Shown piece by piece: positions 1-5,151 of a stretch of DNA of 9,590 nt. The DNA comes from Clostridia bacterium (lineage in GTDB: Bacteria > Bacillota > Clostridia > Christensenellales > UBA1242): NCBI GenBank assembly GCA_017650795.1, contig JAGCEE010000210.1:1-9590 (forward strand), in the 5' to 3' direction. The translations under genes were made by a program, and so were the position numbers. Every line of letters starts with the position of its first letter. Within the stretch, counting starts at the first letter, position 1. The notes beneath the pieces were generated by a model. That model was given only the letters and a program-made list of their open reading frames with translations, was not told where the DNA came from and did no database searches.

Positions 1-82
1 CATACTTCACATCATCAATGTATTGACAAAGTAATTTAGGCTTAGATACACATATACCAACCGTGTAAGGGTGGTGCTGCAT
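1..82 (-). CDS. Partial reading frame at left edge, probably the continuation of the gene starting at 387
   Basis: An open frame runs off the left edge of the window. Its first ATG is at 82 (MQHHPYTVGICVSKPK...), but the frame is open without a stop from about 136, giving residues such as CRFFLPRFYLRKVNDD ahead of that ATG. No Shine-Dalgarno of the type used by neighbouring genes (GGAG or GGGG followed by TAA-rich spacer) precedes the ATG; only a weak GAGAAAAG lies 12 nt away. I therefore think this is the C-terminal part of the gene that begins at 387, separated from it by a -1 shift at the A7 tract (132-138). It could instead be a separate gene with a weak start. The product is not recognised. 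Confidence 0.5.
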   Translation of the reverse strand, partial: MQHHPYTVGICVSKPKLLCQYIDDVKY

Positions 83-99
83 ATCATCATTAACTTTTC

Positions 100-387
100 T
101 CAAATAGAATCTTGGTAAAAAGAATCTACAATTTTTTTATCTTGAAACTGAAAAGCATTATGTGTTATTTTATTTGCATATTCTTCACTAACAATAAAAT
201 AATCACCCCAATGGTTTCCACTAAAATGATTTGAAACTAATACCCAAAGTTCCTTGTCTTGCTTGTTCAAATCTAATGGTTTGAACCCGCCACCCATAGT
301 ATCAAAAAGTCCAATATTTCTATTGAACTTTGCGAAATAACGAACCATTCCCATTATCTTTGATTGTGTGGAAATGTAATTTGACAT
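100..387 (-). CDS. Hypothetical protein, 95 aa as read; 3' end probably frameshifted
   Basis: The start at 387 overlaps the stop of the gene upstream by one base (TAATG), the usual junction in this window, and GGGG lies about 11 nt upstream. The protein is soluble and rich in aromatic residues and glycine (DTMGGG near residue 30, NHFSGNHWGDY near 53-63). I do not recognise the family. The frame closes at a TGA at 100-102, the only TGA stop among about 25 genes here; 22 others use TAA and two use TAG. A run of seven A (minus strand) at 138-132 sits about 11 codons before that stop, and the -1 frame is open from there to the window edge. A lost base in the homopolymer, transcriptional slippage or programmed frameshifting would join the two frames. 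Confidence 0.7.
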   Translation of the reverse strand: MSNYISTQSKIMGMVRYFAKFNRNIGLFDTMGGGFKPLDLNKQDKELWVLVSNHFSGNHWGDYFIVSEEYANKITHNAFQFQDKKIVDSFYQDSI

Positions 388-752
388 TAATTTTCTGCCC
401 CTTCAATTACTTTATCTACAACATCACTATTCTTTATATCATTATAGGTCTTATCGTGTTCGGCTTTGGCTGCTTTGGCTTCTTCCAATGTATCAAAAGT
501 AGCTTTCTTCAAGAAAGACTTAGCTTCCTGCCAATAGCAAATGTAATCATCTTCAGGACTATACAAATTACCCAACCATTCTTGAACTTGGAACTTACCA
601 GTCTTCAACTGAACAATGCGGGATTCGTGTTCAGGGTGCTTTCTATTATTAAAGTAGTTTCTGACATGGTAATAAATCCCAAAACCAATAACAGCAATTA
701 GAAAAATACCAAAAAGCCAAAGAAAGATATTATCAAAAAATTCAAAAATCAT
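387..752 (-). CDS. Membrane-anchored protein of a local TGKFQVQ family, 121 aa
   Basis: An N-terminal hydrophobic span (about residues 9-28) is followed by a basic stretch (HVRNYFNNRKH), which predicts an N-out, C-in membrane anchor with a cytoplasmic domain of about 90 residues. That domain carries HESRIV, TGKFQVQ (51-57) followed by W, and FDTLEEA (86-92). The same order of motifs is found in the protein encoded at 4807-5151, so the two are paralogues within one window. The start is supported by AAAGGGG 7-8 nt upstream; the gene upstream ends 3 nt before. It lies fourth in operon D. Function is unknown; the TLEEA helix after a beta-rich segment is a common layout in small phage proteins. 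Confidence 0.85.
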   Translation of the reverse strand: MIFEFFDNIFLWLFGIFLIAVIGFGIYYHVRNYFNNRKHPEHESRIVQLKTGKFQVQEWLGNLYSPEDDYICYWQEAKSFLKKATFDTLEEAKAAKAEHDKTYNDIKNSDVVDKVIEGAEN

Positions 753-755
753 AAT

Positions 756-938
756 TTACCCCTTTTTGTATTCAATGGAATAATCCTTTCTATTACCGTA
801 GTCCCAAAGCAAGTAACCACCTTTCTTATACAAGTATTCAATGGCATATCTCTTTTCTTCGGCACTATTTAACTTTATAACACCACATTCATCTTGGGTA
901 CTAAGTGCTGCTTCAACGATAGCTTCAACTTCTTTCAT
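756..938 (-). CDS. Small hypothetical protein, 60 aa
   Basis: This is a short soluble protein with an acidic helical N-terminus (MKEVEAIVEAALS) and a C-terminal half rich in Tyr, Gly and Lys (YKKGGYLLWDYGNRKDY). The start codon overlaps the previous stop by one base (TAATG) and has GAGGA 4-5 nt upstream. The gene is short, but its place in a gap-free series of coupled genes and its good ribosome binding site support it. I do not recognise a family. Confidence 0.75.
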   Translation of the reverse strand: MKEVEAIVEAALSTQDECGVIKLNSAEEKRYAIEYLYKKGGYLLWDYGNRKDYSIEYKKG

Positions 939-1231
939 TACTTCCTCACAATTTGCTTGTTTTCAACAGTTACTTTGAGCTTTGATAAATCTCCATTAAA
1001 GAAGAACGAACCCATCTTAAATTCGGAATGGAGTTCTTGACCAATACTCAAGGTCTTGTAGAAATCACAATCCACTGGAATCTGAAGAAATTGCTTATTT
1101 GCTTCATTCTTCAAGTGTTCACTAATGCTAAGGGTGAATGTGGATTGCTTAATCTTGAAAGTAACCACACACATATCATCTGCAAAAGCAGACATAGCAA
1201 ACAACATAATTACAAAAAGAATTTTCTTCAT
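938..1231 (-). CDS. Secreted small protein with signal peptide, 97 aa
   Basis: The N-terminus is a clear Sec signal peptide: Lys-Lys, a hydrophobic core (ILFVIMLFAMS), and an AFA signal peptidase I site predicting cleavage after residue 17. The mature protein, about 80 residues, is beta-rich and has just two cysteines (Cys21 and Cys55), which could form a disulfide outside the cytoplasm. There is no lipobox and no second membrane span. The start is set by GGAGG 6-7 nt upstream, and the preceding gene stops 1 nt away. The protein would act in the periplasm or outside the cell. The target is unknown; envelope modification or exclusion of other phages is a guess from location only. Confidence 0.85.
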   Translation of the reverse strand: MKKILFVIMLFAMSAFADDMCVVTFKIKQSTFTLSISEHLKNEANKQFLQIPVDCDFYKTLSIGQELHSEFKMGSFFFNGDLSKLKVTVENKQIVRK

Positions 1232-1232
1232 C

Positions 1233-1556
1233 TTAAACCTCCGTCAATTCATCCCAACCCTTAGAATGTGTTTGGGGGTAAAGGTTTTGGTATTCCTTGT
1301 ATTCCTTTTCGTGAGGATAATCACCATAGGTCTTCTTTCGTTCCTGTACATCAACACCAAGTACGATAGGCTTAGAAACCTGAATGATTCGCTTGAAAGA
1401 AAGAGAACCATAAGTAGTGTAATCATCACAATGACGCTTGGCTGTTTTTTCAGCCTTCTTCAAAGTGGTTTCGTAAACTTCACCCGTGCGAACCGATGTA
1501 CCAAGTTGCGGGTTGTGACGATAGTATTCATAAATGTAGCGGCGAATCTGTGCCAT
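1233..1556 (-). CDS. Basic hypothetical protein, first gene of operon D, 107 aa
   Basis: This is the first gene after the promoter at 1588-1616, with a leader of about 25 nt ending in AAGAGAGGTAACTT directly before ATG. The N-terminal half is strongly basic and aromatic (IRRYIYEYYRH), followed by GEVYETTLKKAEKTAKRH, a strand-plus-helix layout also seen in other small proteins of this window. The charge pattern would suit nucleic-acid binding, but no known DNA-binding motif is visible and I do not assign one. The next gene begins 1 nt after its stop, so the two are translated together. Confidence 0.85.
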   Translation of the reverse strand: MAQIRRYIYEYYRHNPQLGTSVRTGEVYETTLKKAEKTAKRHCDDYTTYGSLSFKRIIQVSKPIVLGVDVQERKKTYGDYPHEKEYKEYQNLYPQTHSKGWDELTEV

Positions 1557-1581
1557 AAGTTACCTCTCTTGTTTTAAGTTT

Positions 1582-1611
1582 AATCTTAATATAGTAAAAG
1601 TAGTTAAGATT
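1582..1611. repeat. Inverted repeat across the operon D promoter
   Basis: AATCTTAA at 1582-1589 is repeated in inverted form (TTAAGATT) at 1604-1611, with 14 bp between. The arms bracket the -10 region and reach the first base of the -35. Unlike the other three boundary modules there is no terminator-like hairpin with a U run here, so this repeat is more likely an operator or a coincidence of AT-rich sequence than a terminator. Confidence 0.4.
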
Positions 1612-1616
1612 GTCAA
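1588..1616 (-). promoter_or_regulatory. Sigma70-like promoter of operon D
   Basis: On the minus strand TTGACA (1616-1611) is separated by exactly 17 bp from TATATT (1593-1588), followed by AA. The start of transcription is expected near 1581, leaving a short AT-rich leader to the ATG at 1556. The same hexamers and spacing recur at 2197, 7720 and 9320. The -35 matches the sigma70 consensus fully and the -10 in four of six bases. There is no clear terminator upstream, so transcripts from operon C probably read through into this operon. Confidence 0.85.
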
Positions 1617-1625
1617 ATGATATTT

Positions 1626-1642
1626 TGTAAATTTAAGTTTAC
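1626..1642 (-). promoter_or_regulatory. 17-bp palindromic element upstream of operon D promoter
   Basis: The minus strand reads GTAAACTTAAATTTACA, a perfect GTAAA-N6-TTTAC inverted repeat. It overlaps the stop codon of the upstream gene and ends 9 bp from the -35. The same element is found 19 bp from the -35 at the other three boundaries. It is a candidate binding site for a regulator; protein unknown. Confidence 0.6.
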
Positions 1643-1884
1643 TTGAAAAAATGTTGTTCCATAAAGTCAGTAAACTTCTTCTTACCTTCATACCACATTG
1701 ATTTGTAGTTAAATTGGTGGCACCAGCCATCAGCATAGAAAGTCATCTTGTACTGGTCCAGAATTCCAATTTTTTCACCATTGTAAAAGACGTGAGTCTT
1801 GCTAAAAGTGAAAAGGCCAGGGTTGTCAAATTCAAACTTACAACCTTTTTCTTTCAAGTAATCGTATGCTTCACCGTAATCCAT
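1639..1884 (-). CDS. Hypothetical protein, 81 aa
   Basis: I place the start at the ATG at 1884 (MDYGEAYDYL), 1 nt after the stop of the preceding gene, with GGGG 7 nt upstream. The frame extends upstream to a TTG at 1905, but that would lie inside the preceding gene and has no better ribosome site. The protein is small, soluble and aromatic, with a helical start, a beta-rich centre (FEFDNPGLFTFSKTHVFY) and a helical C-terminus (FTDFMEQHFFK). No family is recognised. It is the second and last gene of operon C; its stop codon lies inside the palindromic element 1626-1642. Confidence 0.8.
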   Translation of the reverse strand: MDYGEAYDYLKEKGCKFEFDNPGLFTFSKTHVFYNGEKIGILDQYKMTFYADGWCHQFNYKSMWYEGKKKFTDFMEQHFFK

Positions 1885-1885
1885 T

Positions 1886-2164
1886 TTATACCCCAAACAT
1901 TTCAACTACGAACTTAAATTCAGGTGTTTCCTTTTCTTCTGTAGTATTCTTGCTAGGATTAACTTTCCATTCAACACTTACAATGTCATTACCATCATCG
2001 TCAAGTGTCACCTTTGGGAATGGGTAAAGACTAATGCTTGTGTAAACACCACCATCCGGCTTAGAAGCAAAGAATGTAATATCACCATCCATTTCTGCTG
2101 TGATGTACCACTTATGTTTAGGTGGGAACTTTTCCGTAAGGAGCTTGTGAAGATGATTCATCAT
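1886..2164 (-). CDS. Hypothetical protein, first gene of operon C, 92 aa
   Basis: This gene follows the promoter at 2197-2225 with a leader ending AAGAGGTAACAATT before ATG. Two ATG codons are adjacent (2164 and 2161) and either could be used. The protein begins with a short helix (LHKLLTEKF) and continues as an apparent beta sheet with alternating hydrophobics (WYITAEMDGDITFFASK, VYTSISLYPF), an acidic DDDGND turn and a charged linker (KNTTEEKETPE). The fold resembles small beta-rich phage proteins, but I do not recognise it. Confidence 0.85.
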   Translation of the reverse strand: MMNHLHKLLTEKFPPKHKWYITAEMDGDITFFASKPDGGVYTSISLYPFPKVTLDDDGNDIVSVEWKVNPSKNTTEEKETPEFKFVVEMFGV

Positions 2165-2196
2165 AATTGTTACCTCTTGTTTGTTGTTCTATACTT

Positions 2197-2225
2197 AATA
2201 TAGAAAAACCCTTGACAACAGTCAA
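2197..2225 (-). promoter_or_regulatory. Sigma70-like promoter of operon C, embedded in a hairpin
   Basis: On the minus strand TTGACT (2225-2220) and TATATT (2202-2197) are 17 bp apart; transcription should begin near 2190. The -35 lies in the left arm of the hairpin at 2206-2231 and the right arm plus U run fill the spacer. The leader is unstructured and CAA-rich (GAACAACAAACAAG) before the ribosome site. Confidence 0.85.
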
Positions 2226-2231
2226 GGGTTT
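2204..2231 (-). terminator. Terminator-like hairpin after operon B, overlapping the operon C promoter
   Basis: In the minus-strand transcript an 11-bp perfect stem (arms 2231-2221 and 2216-2206) closes a 4-nt loop, and the stem's last three U continue for two more U before C. The stem has only five G:C pairs and the U run is short, so efficiency may be partial. It lies about 20 nt after the stop of the 282-aa gene. The same position holds hairpins of different sequence at 7731-7757 and 9329-9354. Confidence 0.7.
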
Positions 2232-2244
2232 AAACTTAATTTTG

Positions 2245-2261
2245 TGTAAATTTATGTTTTC
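2245..2261 (-). promoter_or_regulatory. 17-bp element upstream of operon C promoter
   Basis: The minus strand reads GAAAACATAAATTTACA, matching the GTAAA-N6-TTTAC element with one change in the left half. It spans the stop codon of the upstream gene and ends 19 bp from the -35, the same spacing as at 7768 and 9368. Confidence 0.55.
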
Positions 2262-3100
2262 AAAGTTAATTGAAATTCTTTCAATTCCTTTATATCCTTT
2301 CCACCATAATATTCACCTGTCTTTACCTTTTCAAGATAATAATTGATAAAGGCATTGGCAAATTTCTTGGTTACTTGGTATTCTACATAAAGGTCATTGA
2401 TTTTCTTTTGGTATCTATTATAACAATTGGTTTCAACCAAGACTCCAGCATCATCATACTTCTTAAACAATTCCATAAACTTATAATCATTGGCAGCACT
2501 GAATATAGCCCTATGGAAATTGCCTTCGCATATACCAGAATTATCAACCCAACCTTCTTTCAAGTCAAGTTCATTCTTCTTTTTATTGGCATAGTAGATT
2601 GTGTCAATGATTTTATCTTGTTTCTTAGAATATCCAAGACCACACCACTTAACATATTCTACTGAACCTGATGTTGGTGACCATTCTTCACCATTGTACT
2701 TGAACTTTCTTTGTTCCCAACCTTCACCCCAGCCATCACCCAAATCACCATTGATTTCACCAATCATACTTTTCAATAGTTTTTCAAATTCACGGTGGTC
2801 AGGCTTTTGCCAAGTGTTATTTTCATCGTAAACAAAATCAAAAGTAGGAAATTCCACTTCTACCTGGAAACAAAGATAAAGTTTCTTGTTACGATAGGTA
2901 ATGTGGCGAGTTCCCTGACCTTGTAACTTGTACTTGAAACCTAGTCCACTTGACATTACTGGCCAAGCTAAATCACGGCACAACCCATTTTCAATAGATT
3001 CAATCATTTCCATTGGGTCATAGTCGGAACAATTTACATATTCTTCCTTTTTCTTGTCATACCGATGTACTTCAAATGGAATGTAAAATTCTAGTATCAT
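2252..3100 (-). CDS. Hypothetical protein coupled to rtcB, 282 aa
   Basis: This is the second largest protein in the window. The start at 3100 has AAGGAG 6 nt upstream, and this site overlaps the rtcB stop codon (TAAGGAG), so translation is likely coupled to RtcB. The first half is beta-rich with alternating hydrophobic stretches (LYLCFQVEVEFPTFDFVY around residues 74-91), then a glycine/tryptophan segment GDLGDGWGEGWEQR at about 118-131. The C-terminal third looks helical and basic (YQKKINDLYVEY, FINYYLEKVK). There are no membrane spans or signal peptide. I do not recognise a catalytic motif. Position suggests a partner or modifier of RtcB, but that is inference. It is the last gene of operon B and is followed by the hairpin at 2206-2231. 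Confidence 0.9.
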   Translation of the reverse strand: MILEFYIPFEVHRYDKKKEEYVNCSDYDPMEMIESIENGLCRDLAWPVMSSGLGFKYKLQGQGTRHITYRNKKLYLCFQVEVEFPTFDFVYDENNTWQKPDHREFEKLLKSMIGEINGDLGDGWGEGWEQRKFKYNGEEWSPTSGSVEYVKWCGLGYSKKQDKIIDTIYYANKKKNELDLKEGWVDNSGICEGNFHRAIFSAANDYKFMELFKKYDDAGVLVETNCYNRYQKKINDLYVEYQVTKKFANAFINYYLEKVKTGEYYGGKDIKELKEFQLTLKT

Positions 3101-3109
3101 AGTTACTCC

Positions 3110-4300
3110 TTAATCATCAAATGATGCTTTATAGTTATAAACTGGTTTAATTATTTTTTCAATTTCTACCGTGTCCTTAATATTTTCAATGATTTCTTCC
3201 ATTGGTTTGTAAGCCATTGGCGACTCATCAATAGTATTGGCATTTACTGAAATACTATGAATACCTTCCATAGCTTTCTTGTAATCTTCCATAGAAATTG
3301 TGTTCTTTGCGGTAGAACGATTCATAATTCTACCTGCCCCGTGTGGTGCTGAGTAATTCCAATCAGAATTGCCCTTTCCAACGCATATAAGCGAACCATC
3401 ACGCATATTCATAGGGATGATTACCCTTTCGCCTGCATTGGCTGAAATAGCCCCTTTACGCAAAATCATAGACTTCATATCAATGTAGTTGTGAACGGTG
3501 GTAAATTGTTCTACAACCTTCCAACCCATTTCTTTCACAATCACATCTAACATAGCAGCACGATTCTGCATAGCAAATTCTTGAACAATTTGCATATCGT
3601 GAAGATAGCCTTCAAGACTTTCACCCTTTAAGTAAGACAATTCTTTAGGAACAGAAAAGTGGTCATAGTCTTTCATCAATTCCTTGATTTCAGCATCAGT
3701 CTTTCCTTGGGCTTTGTACTTAGCAATTTCTGCACCACGAATGTCAGTCAATTCCTTACATTCCTTGATAGCTACATTTTGCCAATATTCACAAACAGCT
3801 ACACCCAAATGACGGGAACCTGAATGGATTACAAGATAATAATTTCCTTCATCATCCTTATCCACTTCAATGAAATGGTTGCCACCGCCAAGCGAACCGA
3901 TAGCAAGCAATTCTTCACCCCTTACATTTGCAATCAAATCATCAAGTGAAAAATTATTAGCATAACGGTGCTTGTGTTCTCGCTTGTTCTTGCCTGATGG
4001 AATCTTTTGTTGGATTACTTTATCCAACTTACCAAATTCCATATACTTTACTTTAAGTTTGGCTACAAGCATACCACAACCAATATCTACACCGACTAGG
4101 TTAGGGACTACTTTGTCCTTAATGGTCATAGTTGTTCCAACTGTCGCCCCCTTCCCGGCGTGACAATCTGGCATAATGCGAACATTAACATCCTTTGCCC
4201 AAATTTGGCACATCATATTGAGGATTTGTGAATAAGCTACACTATCCACATTATCCGTAAACACTTTAGCAGTATTATATTTTCCTTGAATATCTAACAT
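3110..4300 (-). CDS. rtcB: RtcB-type tRNA/RNA-splicing ligase, 396 aa
   Basis: This is an RNA ligase joining a 2',3'-cyclic phosphate or 3'-phosphate end to a 5'-OH end, using GTP and Mn2+ through a histidine-GMP intermediate (known of the family). All key signatures are visible: PDCHAGKGATVG (44-55), VGVDIGCG with Asp72 and Cys75, GGGNHFIEV with Asn141 and His142, HSGSRHLG with His159 and His164, His270 in TTVHNYI, HGAGR (320-324) with His320 as the expected guanylylated residue, and DESPMAYK near the C-terminus. Length is close to E. coli RtcB (408 aa) and no domain is missing. After HGAGR it has IMNR where many relatives have MSR. The start at 4300 has AAAAGGG 7-8 nt upstream. No RtcR, RtcA or archease gene is adjacent. 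In a phage the likely role is repair of tRNA cut by host anticodon nucleases, which is inference. Confidence 0.97.
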   Translation of the reverse strand: MLDIQGKYNTAKVFTDNVDSVAYSQILNMMCQIWAKDVNVRIMPDCHAGKGATVGTTMTIKDKVVPNLVGVDIGCGMLVAKLKVKYMEFGKLDKVIQQKIPSGKNKREHKHRYANNFSLDDLIANVRGEELLAIGSLGGGNHFIEVDKDDEGNYYLVIHSGSRHLGVAVCEYWQNVAIKECKELTDIRGAEIAKYKAQGKTDAEIKELMKDYDHFSVPKELSYLKGESLEGYLHDMQIVQEFAMQNRAAMLDVIVKEMGWKVVEQFTTVHNYIDMKSMILRKGAISANAGERVIIPMNMRDGSLICVGKGNSDWNYSAPHGAGRIMNRSTAKNTISMEDYKKAMEGIHSISVNANTIDESPMAYKPMEEIIENIKDTVEIEKIIKPVYNYKASFDD

Positions 4301-4311
4301 ATAAAACCCTT

Positions 4312-4509
4312 TTAAGAATAATAAACTATTTCCCTTGCGGTATCGTAAATATCATCTGTAGTAATGGGTAAAACCTGAGAATCACAAGAATAATTATTAT
4401 CAATGATGTGTTCCATATTGCTAACCATTTCTACAGCTTTTTCTCTTTCACATTCGTAAATGTACATTACCGCATCAATTACTTTTTTTCTATATTCTTC
4501 TTTTGTCAT
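4312..4509 (-). CDS. Small helical protein, 65 aa
   Basis: The protein is predicted to be mostly alpha-helical and charged (EEYRKKVIDAVMYIYECEREKAVEMV), with an acidic C-terminus and two cysteines. It has no membrane span. AGG lies 7 nt before the ATG and the preceding gene ends 3 nt upstream; rtcB starts 11 nt after its stop. It could be a small regulator or binding protein, but no family is recognised and its link to RtcB is only positional. Confidence 0.8.
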   Translation of the reverse strand: MTKEEYRKKVIDAVMYIYECEREKAVEMVSNMEHIIDNNYSCDSQVLPITTDDIYDTAREIVYYS

Positions 4510-4512
4510 AAC

Positions 4513-4803
4513 TTACCTATCACATTCTTTCTTTTCAATACGGTACTTACCATCATTTAAATACTTATAAACTTCTTTGTCAAAATAACCATAAGCAGTA
4601 TAATATGAACTTTTAACTACAACTGTATCTGGACCAACTTTCAAAAATAATTCATCATCACAAGATGTTTTTGCTATCAAATCTTTTTCGTGATAAATTA
4701 ATCCTTGATAACCTTTTGATTTGCAACCGGCTAACGAACCAATAACAAAAAACATAAAAATAAAACAAACAAAAAATACTATATATTTAGCTTCTTTACT
4801 CAT
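4513..4803 (-). CDS. Small lipoprotein, 96 aa
   Basis: A hydrophobic signal (about residues 8-23) ends in a lipobox LAGC with Cys27, predicting lipid modification and processing by signal peptidase II. The residues after the cysteine (KSKG) lack Asp at +2, so in a Gram-negative host outer-membrane sorting would be expected. The mature part has about 70 residues, contains two further cysteines (in TSCDDE and KKECDR) and is otherwise beta-rich (LFLKVGPDTVVVKSS). AAGGAG lies 7 nt before the ATG. It directly follows a TM-anchored protein gene, 3 nt apart. That order resembles inner/outer spanin pairs, but no lysis genes are nearby and the partner lacks an obvious coiled coil; a surface or exclusion role is equally possible. 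Confidence 0.88.
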   Translation of the reverse strand: MSKEAKYIVFFVCFIFMFFVIGSLAGCKSKGYQGLIYHEKDLIAKTSCDDELFLKVGPDTVVVKSSYYTAYGYFDKEVYKYLNDGKYRIEKKECDR

Positions 4804-4806
4804 AAT

Positions 4807-5151
4807 TTACTCCTTTGCACCAACAACTACTTCTGCTACATTATCCTTATGTTCCCAAACATAAGCCTTCTTATCATATTCTTCTTTTGCTTTCATGGCT
4901 TCGTCTAAGGTATCGTAATCAGACTTACCATTGAATCCAAAGTTATCAATGGCATACCAACCCATAGGGTCTTCACAATACCAGTCAGCCGAATCGTGTT
5001 GCCAACATTGGACTTGGAATTTACCAGTTTCTGTCTTTACAATTCGTGTTTCCCAATGTTCGTGTAAACGGTTGTGTTTGTAAACACCATAGGTGCTTTT
5101 GTAAAACATATATGATACTGGAATTAAAAGAATTAATAAGAAAATAACCAT
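4807..5151 (-). CDS. Membrane-anchored protein of a local TGKFQVQ family, 114 aa
   Basis: I set the start at 5151 (MVIFLLILLIP): AAAGGAG lies 6 nt upstream and the ATG overlaps the previous stop by one base (TAATG). A frame-compatible ATG at 5178 lies inside the previous gene without such a site. Residues 2-17 form a membrane span followed by a basic stretch (YKSTYGVYKHNR). The domain behind it has TRIV, TGKFQVQ (42-48), a Trp/Cys-rich stretch and YDTLDEA (79-85), ending VVVGAKE. The same motifs in the same order occur in the protein at 387-752, which makes them paralogues. Function unknown. Confidence 0.87.
   Translation of the reverse strand: MVIFLLILLIPVSYMFYKSTYGVYKHNRLHEHWETRIVKTETGKFQVQCWQHDSADWYCEDPMGWYAIDNFGFNGKSDYDTLDEAMKAKEEYDKKAYVWEHKDNVAEVVVGAKE

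Noticed and set aside
330..701. A 123-aa plus-strand frame with membrane-like segments.
   Set aside because: It is antisense to the coupled genes at 100-387 and 387-752 and lacks initiation signals.
1233..1556. Annotating the basic 107-aa first gene of operon D as a transcription regulator.
   Set aside because: It is basic and lies first after a promoter, but no helix-turn-helix, ribbon-helix-helix or zinc motif can be seen.
1125..1577. A 150-aa plus-strand frame crossing two minus-strand genes.
   Set aside because: It spans a gene junction and ends close to the operon D promoter region on the other strand, has no ribosome site and no sensible domain pattern; it is a shadow frame.
2212..2240. 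A plus-strand TTGACA at 2212-2217 with an AT-rich hexamer 17-18 bp later, suggesting a divergent promoter.
   Set aside because: It arises because the hairpin duplicates the -35 on both strands; the -10 match is poor, the other modules lack it, and there is no plus-strand gene downstream.
4443..4490. A GTAA-N7-TTAC sequence within the 65-aa gene resembling the promoter-upstream palindrome.
   Set aside because: Spacing and half-sites differ, it lies inside a coding region, and no TTGACA/TATATT pair follows it.
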